Translations under genes and position numbers: made by a program
Source: Zelonia costaricensis
Taxonomy: Eukaryota; Euglenozoa; Kinetoplastea; Trypanosomatida; Trypanosomatidae
Direction: 5' to 3'
Length of the DNA: 64,000 nucleotides
NCBI GenBank assembly: GCA_030849075.1
Contig: JASAOO010003498.1
Coordinates: 1-64,000 of the forward strand
In this document: one piece after another, positions 1-10,254 of the stretch
Layout of the letters: each line of letters starts with the position of its first letter
Numbering within the stretch: position 1 is the stretch's first letter
Notes under the pieces: generated by a model
Seen by the model: the letters and a program-made list of their open reading frames with translations, nothing else
Told to the model about the DNA's origin: nothing
Database searches by the model: none

Positions 1-1376
1 GTGCATGATCGGCAGGCGGCGCAGGTGGGGCTGGTACACAGGCGCGATTAGCCACAAAACAGAAGATAAACACGGCTGTGCTATTGGATTACACGTAGTG
101 GAAACAAAGGGAATACGTGAGGAGAAACGCCTTTTTTTTTTTTTTAGAATACGCCGCATTCAGACCTCCTGGGACACAGTTGATGCGACAGGCATCCGCC
201 TCGCCTCATCGACGCCACTGCTTATGTGACACCACCTAAAGGCTGCGCAGCGAGATGCACAAGGGTGTCCTGCAGAGCGTGGATGGCGCTGTGCAGTGCG
301 GCATCTACAGATCCTTTTAGGTGGCAGTGCCATCATGCAACACAGCGGCGTGTTTGCGGAAGGTGCTTGCCGCCAGTGTGTATGCCCTCCAAGAGGCAGC
401 ACGCCTTCCCTCGTGCATTGGACGCGCAGTCCACATCGACGGTCCTGTGCTCTCATCGTTGTGGTGATGCCCGTCACACTCGCATTGCCATCGATGGCGT
501 GTTGATTGGACTCCCCGTGTGCAGGGGCTGCTGTTCAGCCTTGCCGCTGCCACCGACGCCCTCACATGCCGCTTCACAGAGTAGCCGAGGAGTCCATCAC
601 GGCGTGCATGCTGGAGGACGGACAGCAGAAGACACGCATCCATTGCACCGCCCCGTCGGCTCAGCGTTACCTGTGCTGATGGTAGTAGTGTGCAGCTGTC
701 GGGCGACGAGCCGTGTCGCACTTGGGCTGTGTTTCGGGACAGATGGCTGACAGGCGCAGTCTGTCATGGCTGCTGCTCTGATGTGAGAAAAGCGGGCTGG
801 TGGCACCCACCCGTCGGTGCGAGCACAGGTGAGGACCGCACTCCTTGCACACAAGGTGGCCCCGCGCAATTCTTCCATCCTTTTCCGTCGGCACCTCTCG
901 CAGCGGCCTCGGTGTTATGGTGAATACTTCCTGTTCCTTCGCCAGCCTGTGAGTGAGAGACGAGAGAAGGGAGGAAAGGGAGAAGTAAAGGCCGGGCTGT
1001 CCTGATCTTCCATTCATGTCTGCCCCTGCTGAATGGGGTCGGGTTTCGATCTTGCGGCTGTCCAGCAGCACCAGAGGAACAATAAAGTTTCTTTTGGGGG
1101 TCCTTTACGCACGACAGTGCAGGGCCACCGCTCCTTCCCGCTTCCTGTCTCACCTCCCCGTGCCCCCAGTTGTTCCCCGTCGCGCTTGGTGTACGGGGCC
1201 ACGGCTGGGCTTGTCGGCCAAGTTTTCCGCTGATTCGATGTAGCGGGCTGTGATGACGTATGGGAGGGCAGCCACGGTGTCGTACATTTTAGGATTAACG
1301 GCGTGGCTCCATGAGTAGCCGCTCCGAAAAGCGGAGAGAGCGGAAGTGTTGAGCGTCGTCAAGTTTTCCTTACGTG
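1..1376. other. Intergenic / 3' UTR of the four-TM protein gene
   Basis: No supported gene. The region lies downstream of the minus-strand gene ending at 1377, so it probably holds that gene's 3' UTR and the processing signals of the next gene, which is off the left edge. A run of 14 T lies at 131-144 (poly-A on the transcribed strand). Open frames on both strands are rich in Cys, Arg and His with no third-position bias, so I treat them as noise. Confidence 0.6.
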
Positions 1377-2009
1377 TCAGCAGTCGAGCGGCTCCCTCTG
1401 CGAGTTTGCCACCAGCACGCCAAAGAAGGAGATAAGCGAAGCGGCGCGGATGGCGGGGACGACAGCAAAGCTGCAAGTCACCCGGCTGCTGAAGTCACCG
1501 AGGATGGCCGTGATGCAGCATGAGTAGATGGTGCAGAGGAAGAGAATAAAGATGGAGGCGCACAGGCAGCCAAAGGGGCCGTTGCATGGGCTGCGCGTGA
1601 GGACGCGGTGCTGCTGCATGAAGAGGAGTGCGAAGCAGGTGAGTGCCGTGGCGAGACACAGTACGCTCTCTGCGATGGACAGGCTGTAAAACAGCACGGC
1701 AAGAGTCCTCGTTAAGGACCTGCCTTCCTCAGGTTGTGCGGTGTACTCCTGGGTCCGAAGAGCGATGACAACGGCCGCGAAAACAATGCCGCCGACGGCG
1801 GTGACGGCGATGACGCCCGCGAGGACACGCGCAGCGATGAGAAAGCCGCGGATCGGCGTGGGGTGACGCTTTGCATCGTTGACCTCCTCGACGCCGTGTA
1901 GCCCGTACAGACTGAACGCGACAGCCGCCTTGTCCGAAGCGCTTACGGGATTGCAGAACGGCTGCCCTACGACGACGCCGCGTGCGCTGACCGACGGAGT
2001 GTCAGGCAT
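1377..2009 (-). CDS. Hypothetical four-transmembrane protein, 210 aa
   Basis: I do not recognise a named family. The ATG is at 2009 and the protein is 210 residues. Hydrophobic segments lie at about residues 58-85, 103-131, 146-170 and 181-201, which predicts a four-pass integral membrane protein with a cytosolic N-terminal tail of about 55 residues. The loop between the first two segments is short, polar and Glu/Arg-rich. Cysteines cluster in the third segment region (about 142-165). The tetraspan layout resembles amastin-like and other small trypanosomatid surface families, but I see no amastin signature. The third-position G/C bias supports it as a real gene. It is the most distal gene of the transcription unit within the window, downstream of glutamate 5-kinase. 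Confidence 0.75.
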   Translation of the reverse strand: MPDTPSVSARGVVVGQPFCNPVSASDKAAVAFSLYGLHGVEEVNDAKRHPTPIRGFLIAARVLAGVIAVTAVGGIVFAAVVIALRTQEYTAQPEEGRSLTRTLAVLFYSLSIAESVLCLATALTCFALLFMQQHRVLTRSPCNGPFGCLCASIFILFLCTIYSCCITAILGDFSSRVTCSFAVVPAIRAASLISFFGVLVANSQREPLDC

Positions 2010-2497
2010 GGTTGCTGTGTCTTACTTCACTGAAAGGAGTTGATGTAGTGGGGGGGGGGGGCAGGGGATGAACAGGCGAGGGAGAGAGAGTCTGAAATGT
2101 GGTCGTGGTGCGCTAAGGGACGGTGCAGGTGAAGCGGGGGACAACTTGGGAATGAAACCGTGAGCTTTATGTGTGTGTGCGGAAAGGGCCAACGTGAAGG
2201 AGAGGTACGACAGAGTAGACGGCGAAGCTGAAGAGGTGGCGTGCATCACGGAGAAGAGGCAGGACAGGGCCCTCCATCCCCGCGGTGTCGTTCTTGTCTT
2301 CCTGAGCTGTGAAGCCAAACAATGCCGCAAGTTCTTTCGTCAACGACTGTTGATCCGTGACTTCCGTGTTACTGTTCCTATGCTCTCTCCTCCCCTTGCT
2401 CCCCTGCGGCTTCACGAAAACAGGCGTCGCTTGGTCGCGCTGTCTTGGGCCCGCTAACGCAAAGACGCCTGCGACTACTGTTGCTCCCACGGCCCTC
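2010..2497. other. Intergenic between glutamate 5-kinase and the four-TM gene
   Basis: No gene seen. A G run at 2050-2060 is a C-rich pyrimidine tract on the transcribed strand, about 45 bases upstream of the ATG at 2009. It is well placed to be part of the trans-splicing signal for that gene. Confidence 0.5.
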
Positions 2498-3292
2498 CTA
2501 GGCAGAGGGCGTCTTAGGGAGGAAGAGAGTGCCGGACTCGTGCTGGCCGTCCAGCAGAAACTTGCGAGCCTTCTCGAGCTCGAAGCCGCTGGACAGGTAC
2601 ATCTTCTCGCCGTGCCCGAGCAGGAACTGGGCAGCCTGCAGCTTGGTGACGATGCCGCCGGTGGCAAACTGATTGTTCGGGGTCGCTTCTGCCACGAGCT
2701 CCTCCGGCTTCAGCTCGTGGACGACGAGGCGCATCTCCGCATCCTTGCACGTGCGCGGGTTGGCGGTGTAGTAGCCATCGATGTCGCTGAGGATGACGAG
2801 GAGGTCGGCCTTGAAGTGATGGGCCACGTGGGCGGAGAGATTGTCGTTGTCGCCGAACACGAGCTCGCGCAGCGCCGTCGCGTCATTTTCGTTGATGATT
2901 GGAATGACCTTGTGGCGGACGAGCACCTCAACGGCGTTGTGTGCGTTGACAGTGCGCTTACGGGAGTCGAGGTCGTAGGCAGCCAGCAGCATCTGCGCGC
3001 AAAAGATGTTGTACTTCTGGAATTCGGTGTAGTACATGTGCATGAGCAGTGGCTGGCCCATTGAGGCGAGCGCCTGCTTGTTCGGCACGTGTGACTTGTC
3101 CATGGCCATCTCCGTGTAGCCGGCGGCCACGGCGCCGGAGGTGACGAGGATTACCTCATACCTCACCTGCAGGTCTGCGACAAACTTGCAGAGCGCCTCG
3201 ATGCGGTGCAGCGCAATCTGCTGGTTCTCGACAAGAATCGAGGAGCCAATCTTGATGACAATGCGCTTGACGGAGCTGAGAACGTCCGGCAT
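2498..3292 (-). CDS. G5K: Glutamate 5-kinase (gamma-glutamyl kinase)
   Basis: Phosphorylates L-glutamate with ATP to gamma-glutamyl phosphate, the first step of proline synthesis from glutamate. The open frame continues upstream to 3649, but that part is low-complexity UTR. The ATG at 3292 gives a 264-residue protein starting MPDVLSSVKRIVIKIGSS, which is the canonical amino-acid-kinase N-terminus. Family motifs follow in order: KIGSS (phosphate-binding Lys), VTSGAVAAG, NENDA, GDNDNLSA (catalytic/substrate Asp and Asn), LSDIDGYYTANP, and GGIVTKLQAA near the C-terminus. The length fits a single AAK kinase domain. The C-terminal PUA domain found in many bacterial enzymes is absent. The next enzyme, gamma-glutamyl phosphate reductase, is not in the window. 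The position next to 6PGL matches L. major chromosome 26 as I remember it. Confidence 0.95.
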   Translation of the reverse strand: MPDVLSSVKRIVIKIGSSILVENQQIALHRIEALCKFVADLQVRYEVILVTSGAVAAGYTEMAMDKSHVPNKQALASMGQPLLMHMYYTEFQKYNIFCAQMLLAAYDLDSRKRTVNAHNAVEVLVRHKVIPIINENDATALRELVFGDNDNLSAHVAHHFKADLLVILSDIDGYYTANPRTCKDAEMRLVVHELKPEELVAEATPNNQFATGGIVTKLQAAQFLLGHGEKMYLSSGFELEKARKFLLDGQHESGTLFLPKTPSA

Positions 3293-3996
3293 CGGGGAGA
3301 GCGCTGACGAGGTTGAGCTGGTGATGGCAACGATGGGGAACGGGGAAAAGGGGTGAGACGGATGCACGCTGTGGCAGAGACCTGGAGACGACGCGCAAAG
3401 GTGCGCGAAACACATCAGAGCTCCTTTACGACGGGTGCGCGAGAAAGACGAGAGCAGCAGGTGAAGAATGGCGATGTAAGAGGAGGGGTGGGGAGTCGTA
3501 CGTCCAGCGCAAAGTGTCAAGGAGAGCAAGCCGGAGCGCAGAACCGGCGGGAGAAAGGGAGCCGCGGCGGCGTCATGGCAACAATGTGTGGATGCCTCTG
3601 CGCGCCTGTCTTGACCCGCCGCGTGCATGTCGGAAGCGGCACTCGGCAAACCTAGTGCGATTCCCTTTCGCCGACGTACTTCCCCTCTCCCATGAAAACA
3701 CGAAGAGACTGTTGCCTGCTGGGTGCGTCTTCAGCTTTTCGAGGATCGGCGATTCGCTTTTCTTTTACAGGGATGCTTGTCGGTTGCGGGGGCGCTGTGG
3801 GGAGGCGGAGGGCGCGGGAGTGACGCCGCCTCGCGCGGCGTACCACAGAACGGAAACAGAACAAAGCGAAACCCCTGCACACACTCGCGGCCGCCCGCGC
3901 GCGACGACAACGGGGGTGAAGAGACGTGCGGAGATGAGGGTAATAGTGCGCTGCGTGAGTATAGAGCAGCAGCGGGGTGCGTGGAGTGCGCGGCAC
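3293..3996. other. Intergenic between 6PGL and glutamate 5-kinase
   Basis: No supported gene. Open frames here are Arg/Ser/Pro-rich readings without coding bias. The region should contain the 3' UTR of 6PGL and the splice acceptor for glutamate 5-kinase. Confidence 0.5.
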
Positions 3997-4806
3997 CTAG
4001 GCTGACACCCCCTCGCCAGAGCCGGCGTCCAGCAGCATCGTCACAGTGCCGCGGCACTCCCGCAGGAAGCGCGAGACGGGCGCCTGCTCTGGCACTGCGT
4101 CAGCAAGCACGCCCTTCACCACCCAGTTCTTGTCCTTGCCACCTGCCAGCACCACGACGTGCTTGGCGGCCTGGATCACGGGCTTGGACAGCGTGACACG
4201 CCACACCTTCGGGTTCATTGTTGGGCTGGGGAAACTGACAGAGACGACGTGCTCGTCGTCGGCGGCGGCGACGGAGTCGGGGAAGACGGAGGCGGTGTGG
4301 CCGTCCGAGCCGAAGCCAAGCAGCACGATGTCCACCACGGGCACCACGACCGGCGCGCCCTTCACAGTCACCTCGGTCGTGGGCAGACGCTCCAGCAGCT
4401 TGCCCTCGTAGTCGCGTGCCACAGCCCACGCGCCGTCCAGGCCGCCGGCCTCGTCCGCCGAGGTGGCGAGCGCGGGGCTCGGGTCAATGGCGATGACGTC
4501 GCTGCTGGAAATGTCGCGCAGCAGCGCTTTTGTGGCCATGGACATGTTGCTCTGCTCATCCTCTGGCGCCAGCAGCCGCTCATCACCAAGAATGAACTTC
4601 ACGGTGTGCTGCTGCAGCAGAGCGAGGTCCTTCTCGTGCAGCTTCTCGTACAGCTTCTTCGGCGTCGAGCCGCCGGAGAGCGCCAGCACCACGGGGGTCT
4701 CCGCATCGGCACGGCTGCGAATCGCGGCGAGGATGATGTCGCGCGCTGCCGCGCTCATCTGCGCCATGTCCTGGCACACGGTAATTGTGGGGGCGAAGGC
4801 GCTCAT
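3997..4806 (-). CDS. 6PGL: 6-phosphogluconolactonase
   Basis: Hydrolyses 6-phosphoglucono-delta-lactone to 6-phosphogluconate, the second step of the oxidative pentose phosphate pathway, which supplies NADPH to trypanothione-based defence. The open frame begins with a GTG at 4821. The first ATG, at 4806, gives 269 residues beginning MSAFAPTITV and is the better start. Family motifs: the phosphate-loop-like SGGSTPKKLYEKL at about 44-56, LGDERL at about 73-78 and GFGSDGHTASVFP around 165-177, which includes the catalytic His of the lactonase/glucosamine-6-P isomerase fold. Near the C-terminus, KHVVVLAGGKDK is also conserved. The length matches the family. I see no C-terminal PTS1 signal, so cytosolic (possibly also glycosomal) location is an inference. 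Confidence 0.95.
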   Translation of the reverse strand: MSAFAPTITVCQDMAQMSAAARDIILAAIRSRADAETPVVLALSGGSTPKKLYEKLHEKDLALLQQHTVKFILGDERLLAPEDEQSNMSMATKALLRDISSSDVIAIDPSPALATSADEAGGLDGAWAVARDYEGKLLERLPTTEVTVKGAPVVVPVVDIVLLGFGSDGHTASVFPDSVAAADDEHVVSVSFPSPTMNPKVWRVTLSKPVIQAAKHVVVLAGGKDKNWVVKGVLADAVPEQAPVSRFLRECRGTVTMLLDAGSGEGVSA

Positions 4807-5537
4807 GATGCGGGTGGGCACGGTGGAATACGAGGCGTGGCGAGGAAGGTGGTCACGGCGGCGTTACAGGGAGGCGCGAGGGAGCTGCGAGTTTGCGAAG
4901 TCTCGAAGGGAAGCTGCTGTGGTGGCGGGCGACGGACTGTGCGTGGGCAGGGTGCGGGGCGGGAACGGGAAGCTGCACAGTTGCAGGCGGGAGAGGCGAT
5001 GAGAGGAAAGGAGGAGAGGGGGGGGGCGGAAGCTGGAGTCGATCGTGACCGCTTCGGTGTCGCAACTCGACTGGCGGACGTCTGCAGCGGAAAAGAGCCC
5101 AGCGCCTACTCATCAGCTGCTTGACAAGCTGCAGCTCCAGACGACACGGCAGAGCTACAAGGACTTCCATGAGCACTGGCGACGCACCACCGCTCACCCT
5201 CTGCGATGTTGAAAGCGTTGGCATATCTTCTTCTTCTTTCTGCGAGGCCGACGACATCCATTCCGCACTCCGCCCCTCCGCCCCCCCCCCCGGCGCTCCA
5301 CGTGGTGCAGGGCCCCGTACGCGAACTCATTTGCGGGCCCGAGATGCCCCTTTGCGTGGGGGTGAAAGAGACGGGTCTTGGGGAGTTGGGCGCAGTGACT
5401 CTCGCATGGTGCGGCCCCGCTCCCTTTCTCGACCGAGCTCTCTTCGACGTGTGTGAGCTCGAGTTGCGGGCCACGTATCGCCGCTCCGCCTGCACGCCCT
5501 AGGTGGGCAAGGTCAAAGCGAATATGTGAAAAAGACG
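4807..5537. other. Intergenic between RCE1 and 6PGL
   Basis: No supported gene. The sequence is mixed, with a C run at about 5281-5292 on the plus strand (a G run in the RNA). Purine-rich plus-strand sequence at 4990-5035 is a pyrimidine tract in the RNA about 200 bases upstream of the 6PGL ATG and is a candidate trans-splicing signal. Confidence 0.5.
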
Positions 5538-6395
5538 CTAGTAGCGCAGCAGCATCCAGGCCCACCCCACAACGCCGGCGACGTGGAGACAGGTGCTGAG
5601 GCTTTTGGCAGCCATGGACGAATGCTGGCTGCGCAGAGTGGCAAACTCCGGTGGCCCGATCAGGTTGCACATTGCGTGGGAGACAGTGATGGCGACGATG
5701 CTGCCTTCGCACGCGCGCTCGTAGTAGTACCCACTGAGGAGCCCGAAGAGGGTCGTGTACACACACACGCCGCCCATGAGTCGCGCTGCTGCCAACCAGC
5801 ACGCGCGCTCATCAGGACCAGTACTGTCGCCGTCGCTGCCGCATTCCTCCTTGTACGCGTCGCACGCCATCGACGCGATGTGGTGGGTGTGCGACAGAGA
5901 GAAGAGGGCCGCCGAGACACCGATGCGGACCGCCGAGGTGCGTTGGCGCAGCAGCGAGAAGAGGGCGCCGCGGTAAAACATCTCCTCGCCGATGGGACAG
6001 ATGATAAAGTTGCGCCAACACTGCAGCGCGCTGTCGGGCACGTCGAGGCCGCCGGTCTGCCATCGCTCAACCAGTGGCCCGGTGAAGAGCAGCAGCGTGG
6101 AGGCGGCGGCACGGACCACCGGTCGCAGCTTCTCACGTGGCGGAGCTGCAACCTTCGCGGGGGCGGAGCTGGCAGCGAAGGCGAGGTAGGCGCCGCTGGC
6201 CAGACAGCACGACACGAGCGACACGGTGCGACGGCGAATTGTGCTGTCGCTGCTACGGTCGATGTAGACGCCCGGGTCGTTGGCGGCGGCGCGGAGGGAG
6301 CGGATGGCGCGGCACAGGAAGCGGCGCTCACGCGACCAGACATAGAAGGCACCAATGAAGGCGGCAGAGGCCCCAGCAGCGCCGAGGAGGTCCAT
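5538..6395 (-). CDS. RCE1: CAAX prenyl protease 2 (RCE1), type II CAAX endopeptidase
   Basis: Removes the -AAX tripeptide from farnesylated or geranylgeranylated CAAX proteins in the ER membrane, before carboxyl methylation. The open frame runs to 6710, but the upstream part crosses a (GT)n microsatellite. The ATG at 6395 gives 285 residues starting MDLLGAAGAS. The catalytic signature of the RCE1/CPBP (ABI) family is intact: GEEMFYRG with Glu137-Glu138 and Arg142, His169 in SLSHTHH, and His240 with Asn244 in SHAMCN. Several hydrophobic segments (about 5-22, 57-76, 97-107, 155-168, 205-225, 232-246, 268-283) fit a polytopic ER protein. Length is typical. It matches my memory of LmjF26.2690. 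Confidence 0.93.
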   Translation of the reverse strand: MDLLGAAGASAAFIGAFYVWSRERRFLCRAIRSLRAAANDPGVYIDRSSDSTIRRRTVSLVSCCLASGAYLAFAASSAPAKVAAPPREKLRPVVRAAASTLLLFTGPLVERWQTGGLDVPDSALQCWRNFIICPIGEEMFYRGALFSLLRQRTSAVRIGVSAALFSLSHTHHIASMACDAYKEECGSDGDSTGPDERACWLAAARLMGGVCVYTTLFGLLSGYYYERACEGSIVAITVSHAMCNLIGPPEFATLRSQHSSMAAKSLSTCLHVAGVVGWAWMLLRY

Positions 6396-9126
6396 GCTGT
6401 GAAGGCAAGAGGGCTTCAAAACAAGGACGGATATGAAGGTGTGTGTGCATGTGTGTGTGTGTGTGTGTTTGTGTCGCGTCGCACCGGGGAATATGCCATA
6501 CGAACCGCAGAAGCACGATGAAACCGTTGTCAAGGCCAAAGTGCACAACGAGGCACGGCGGCACGTGTGCGAGGGCGTGCAAGGGGGCCGCGAAGGTTCA
6601 CCCTTCTGTACACGGTGAGGTGCAGGATGCCGGATTGCCCAGACACTGAGCCCCCGTGCGCCGTCACGTGCTGCAACACGCCGAGCTGCGAGGCTGCGTG
6701 CACCAAACAACCTTCACGTTTCTGTTTGCCTTCGACGCTTTGCCATTCAGAGGGGCGCATGAGTTTATCGTTCACCGAACGGTGCTGACTCGCCAGGGTC
6801 GTAGAACAAGGCGCCGGCACTCTGGCACGCCCCGCCGCACAGCGCGTCTAACCACTTTCGCTACAAAGTGAGCGGCGCCTGCAACTCAGCGTAACGGGGC
6901 GTCGAGCAGAGAGGAGGTGCAGCATTCTCGCGCAGGATTTGTGACTGCGCACACGTGTGCGGCACGGGCTGCCTTGCGCGAGTTTATTGTTGACCCCTTC
7001 AGCCTGCACGCTGGCGCGGAGTGTGCACGGTCGGGGAAGGAACAGGGGGTTGCTGGGTGGGCCCAACGGTTTTGCCTCCTTCGGCGCGCCGCACTGAAGT
7101 AAAACAAAAGAACAAGGGCAAAGCCAAGAAAGAAAGAAGACGACTGTCGGCCAGCGCCACTCGAGGCGCAAAGCAAAATAGGTCGAGATATACGAGGTGC
7201 GATCCGGTTCCCCTCATACACACTGAGGCTGGATGGAGTGGGGAGGGGGGCGCTGAGAGGCGGGGGAGTCATCCTTCCCCCCCCCTCCCACACCAAACAC
7301 ACCCAGACGTAAAAGACAAAGGTAGGCGTAAAGGCAAAAAGGACGAAGCGACGAGGCGGAAGGGCGGGGCAGCGGAGATGAGAATGAAGGTGGTGCTGCC
7401 CGGGGGGGGGGGGTAAGGGGAAGAGGGAAAACGTGTCGGACTGCGCGCATGGCCGGCGGCGCACCGTGGTCGTATCCTCCTGCGGTGGCAGGTCTTCGTG
7501 TGTACTTGTGTGTTGGTTGTTTGTCCAGATGTCCTCAGCCAAGTCGTCTGCTTCGTCAACGCCCCGTCGTGCAGCCACGCAGGAGAAGGGCTGTTAACGG
7601 CAAAGGCGAGCGGCCGAGGAGGAGTTACGCGACGTCACGCGCACCCCACGCGTGAGGTACAGTTGGAAGCGGATTCGCTGTTGAATCAGCCTTGTCCGCC
7701 CGAGAGTCCGTGACACCAAAAGCGAGAGAAGGGGGAGGGCGTCCACTGCTCAGGACGCCGTCGCGGTTCACAAAATAGAACTCGCCGATGTCGCAGTGCG
7801 CGCTGCGTCCTGGTCGAAACCGCGTGCGAGCGGTGGAGACAAGCACATTTCTGGCACCTTACGCCACGATGGCAGAGAAAGGCCCAAGCGAGAGTTTGCA
7901 GAGGGAGGCGATAACACAGGGCACAAAACTGCGCCGTTGCCATCGTCTTTCTGCCCGCTCACTGGAGAACACCGCGACAGCGCCTTCGCCGTCTCGCTGC
8001 AGAGCACATCAGTGCGGTAGAAGTGCGGAGCGACGGGCGCACGGGAGAGCGCATACTCTCCACATAGAACGAGATGGCGCTGCAGAAGGCGGGGGAGAAG
8101 AAACGAAGACAGCGCTGATGCAGGGAGCGGCTTGCAGGGCCCCTTGCACTGCCTTTGAAAGCAAAAGACAAATGGGGGAGGGTCGAGTTGTGGCGCATGG
8201 TGCTGACCCGAAGACAGCCGATACGAAAAACTGAGAGGAGCCACGACGTGTGCCGCCACCGAGGAAAGCACATGTGAGAACAAACGATCACGGTGAAAGA
8301 GTGCAAGATACAACGATGTGATGAACAGATGGTGTGCCCCCTGACATCAGCACACACACAGACAGAGACATACACGTACCTGCAGACGCACAAACGCACA
8401 CCCACGCACACCGACCCATGCGCAGACAGAACAGGAAACGGGTGCGAGATTGGGGTGGGTTGAGTGGCACTGCCACGTAGGCTCACAGACGACGACAGCG
8501 CTTGTGCGCCGCGAAGCACACCTGTCTGTGGTGCACGTGTTTCTTCAACTCTACGATTCACTGCCAGCACGAGCACGAGCCAAAAATGAGAGAGCGGGGA
8601 GCGGGAAAGGGCAAACGTGAAAGATGCAAATGCCGGCTGCGGCTGCGGAGTCGATTCTCGCAGACGGAGGAGGAGCACGTTGCGGTGCCACAGCGGCACC
8701 CTCGCCGTGCACCTCCTCACGCACTTGCATGCGCCGTTGCCGCACGCAAAATGATCAATGAAGAAGAAAGCGAGTAGAACACGAAGGAGCAACACGAAAT
8801 AGAAACAAAGTGCACTGGCGAAGAGAGAAGAGGGCGGAGTTGGTTTGCTGTACCGGGGGCGGCGGCGGGGGGGGGGGGGGGGGGGGGGGGGGGAGGGGGG
8901 GCGGAGCGGAGGAGGGGTGTGACCTGGCGTGACTTGCGCCAGCGCAGCGCACCAGTGCGCAGCAAGCGGACGGCGTTCACGGCATTCCCGCGCTCACGAC
9001 CGCTTCTTACGTGCGTAGGTGATTGACTGCTCGTGACGGCTCTGCAGCGTTGCAGACCCGCTGCGCCCTCCACGTCGTCATCACACTCCCTCGTGCTCGC
9101 CTCTTCTCGCACTTGGCGCGCTTGAC
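6396..9126. other. 2.7-kb intergenic region, probable long 3' UTR of the glycoprotein gene
   Basis: No supported gene in 2.7 kb. It contains a (GT)-rich microsatellite near 6440-6475 just upstream of the RCE1 ATG, a 12-G run at about 7402-7413, a C run at about 7278-7286, CA-rich sequence at 8350-8405 and a 27-G homopolymer at 8867-8893. Open frames on the minus strand (for example 7959-8795) are Cys/Ser/Val-rich microsatellite readings. Most of it is probably the 3' UTR of the gene at 9127-10254. A degenerate retroelement could be present, but I cannot confirm one by eye. Confidence 0.5.
8867..8893. repeat. 27-base G homopolymer
   Basis: An uninterrupted run of 27 G on the plus strand, followed by one A and seven more G, with GGC triplets just before it. 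On the transcribed strand it is poly-C. It lies about 230 bases downstream of the stop codon at 9127. Length is likely polymorphic and prone to sequencing error. Confidence 0.9.
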
Positions 9127-10254
9127 TTAGATAGGGGATAGGTAGAGACGGCCGCCCATCTTTACCGACGTGGCACGCACGGCGGCGCTGGTGATGTTGG
9201 TCAGCACCGCGTTCACCACGCTGCCAGCAACGTTGGTGAGGACCGCGCCGGCGTCGCCGCCACCCAGGACACGGGAGTTCACAATGTGCACACCGCCGTC
9301 GGCCGGAATGGAGCAGATAGTGTTGAGGAAGGTGCAGCGGAAGTCGTTCACGACGAGGTCGTACTCCAGCGAGGCACCCGCCGGCACAAACGTCTTGAGC
9401 GCCGCGCGGGCCTCCTTCGCGATGACCTGCTGGATGAGGTTAGCAGGCGTCGGCACCGTCACCGTGCCACCCATGAACGTGATGGACGCCGTCTCGTTCG
9501 CGTTCGTCGTCGTCGTAATGTTGAGCAGCTTTTTGGCGAGCTCGGCGATCCACACGGCGGTATCGATCGTGGCCGAGGTGAGCGGGTTGGAGCTGTCGAA
9601 GTCGAGGATGAACGGCAGCAGCGTCCCCATCGACACGTGCATCGCGTTCTTGGCGACCAGGACGGCAGAGGCGGGGACGCCGATGGCCTGCTTGATGGCG
9701 CTGCCCCAGATAAACTTCTGGAAGTAAAGCGACTTGGCGAGGTCAGTGGAGCCCGCGGTGGCCGCCGGCAGGCTTGCAGCCGCCGGCAACGTGGCCATCG
9801 AAGAGATCATCGCGGACATGGTGTCGCAGACGTCAAGGGTCACGTTGGCAAAGACACGGTTGATCGTGGTGCCGCTGATGATGACGCGGGCCTCGGTGCT
9901 GCAGGTGCCGCGGGTCATGCCGTCGTATGCGCAGCCGCCCGTCATGTTCTTGGCGTACTGCATGCCGCCGTTCACGATCACCTCCACCTTAGCCGGGACG
10001 TAGAAGAAGAGGAGGAAGACTTCGACCGTGAGCTTGGCCACGAGCGGGCTGTCCAGCGCAATGGCGAGGGTGGACGAGTTGGAGGTAACATTTGTGGATG
10101 GCCAGTCGACGCTCCGCGGGACGAGATTGCGGATCTTGAGGCTGACGGGACCGAGGGGGAGGGTGGTGCTGTCGGGGTACAAGGTTACGTTGGAGAAGGT
10201 CAGCGTGATCACGGTGGTCAGGACTGCCACGAGGTAGAAGCACTGAGGCAGCAT
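9127..10254 (-). CDS. Hypothetical secreted or membrane-anchored glycoprotein, 375 aa
   Basis: I do not recognise a named family. The ATG is at 10254. The N-terminus has a hydrophobic stretch at about 5-22 that would act as a signal peptide or signal anchor. A second hydrophobic patch lies near residues 76-90. The rest is predicted lumenal or extracellular, with many N-X-S/T sequons (NVT, NSS, NMT, NIT, NET) and a few cysteines that could pair. The alternation of beta-like strands and amphipathic helices (LIQQVIAKEARAAL; VVNAVLTNITSAAV near the C-terminus) is loosely like TULIP/BPI lipid-binding proteins, but this is weak. No C-terminal GPI signal is evident; the protein ends RLYLSPI. Strong third-position G/C bias supports the gene. 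It sits between the ABCB transporter and RCE1. Confidence 0.8.
   Translation of the reverse strand: MLPQCFYLVAVLTTVITLTFSNVTLYPDSTTLPLGPVSLKIRNLVPRSVDWPSTNVTSNSSTLAIALDSPLVAKLTVEVFLLFFYVPAKVEVIVNGGMQYAKNMTGGCAYDGMTRGTCSTEARVIISGTTINRVFANVTLDVCDTMSAMISSMATLPAAASLPAATAGSTDLAKSLYFQKFIWGSAIKQAIGVPASAVLVAKNAMHVSMGTLLPFILDFDSSNPLTSATIDTAVWIAELAKKLLNITTTTNANETASITFMGGTVTVPTPANLIQQVIAKEARAALKTFVPAGASLEYDLVVNDFRCTFLNTICSIPADGGVHIVNSRVLGGGDAGAVLTNVAGSVVNAVLTNITSAAVRATSVKMGGRLYLSPI

Noticed and set aside
7959..8795. A 278-codon minus-strand open frame
   Set aside because: It reads through CA-rich DNA as Cys/Val/Arg repeats and has no recognisable domain.
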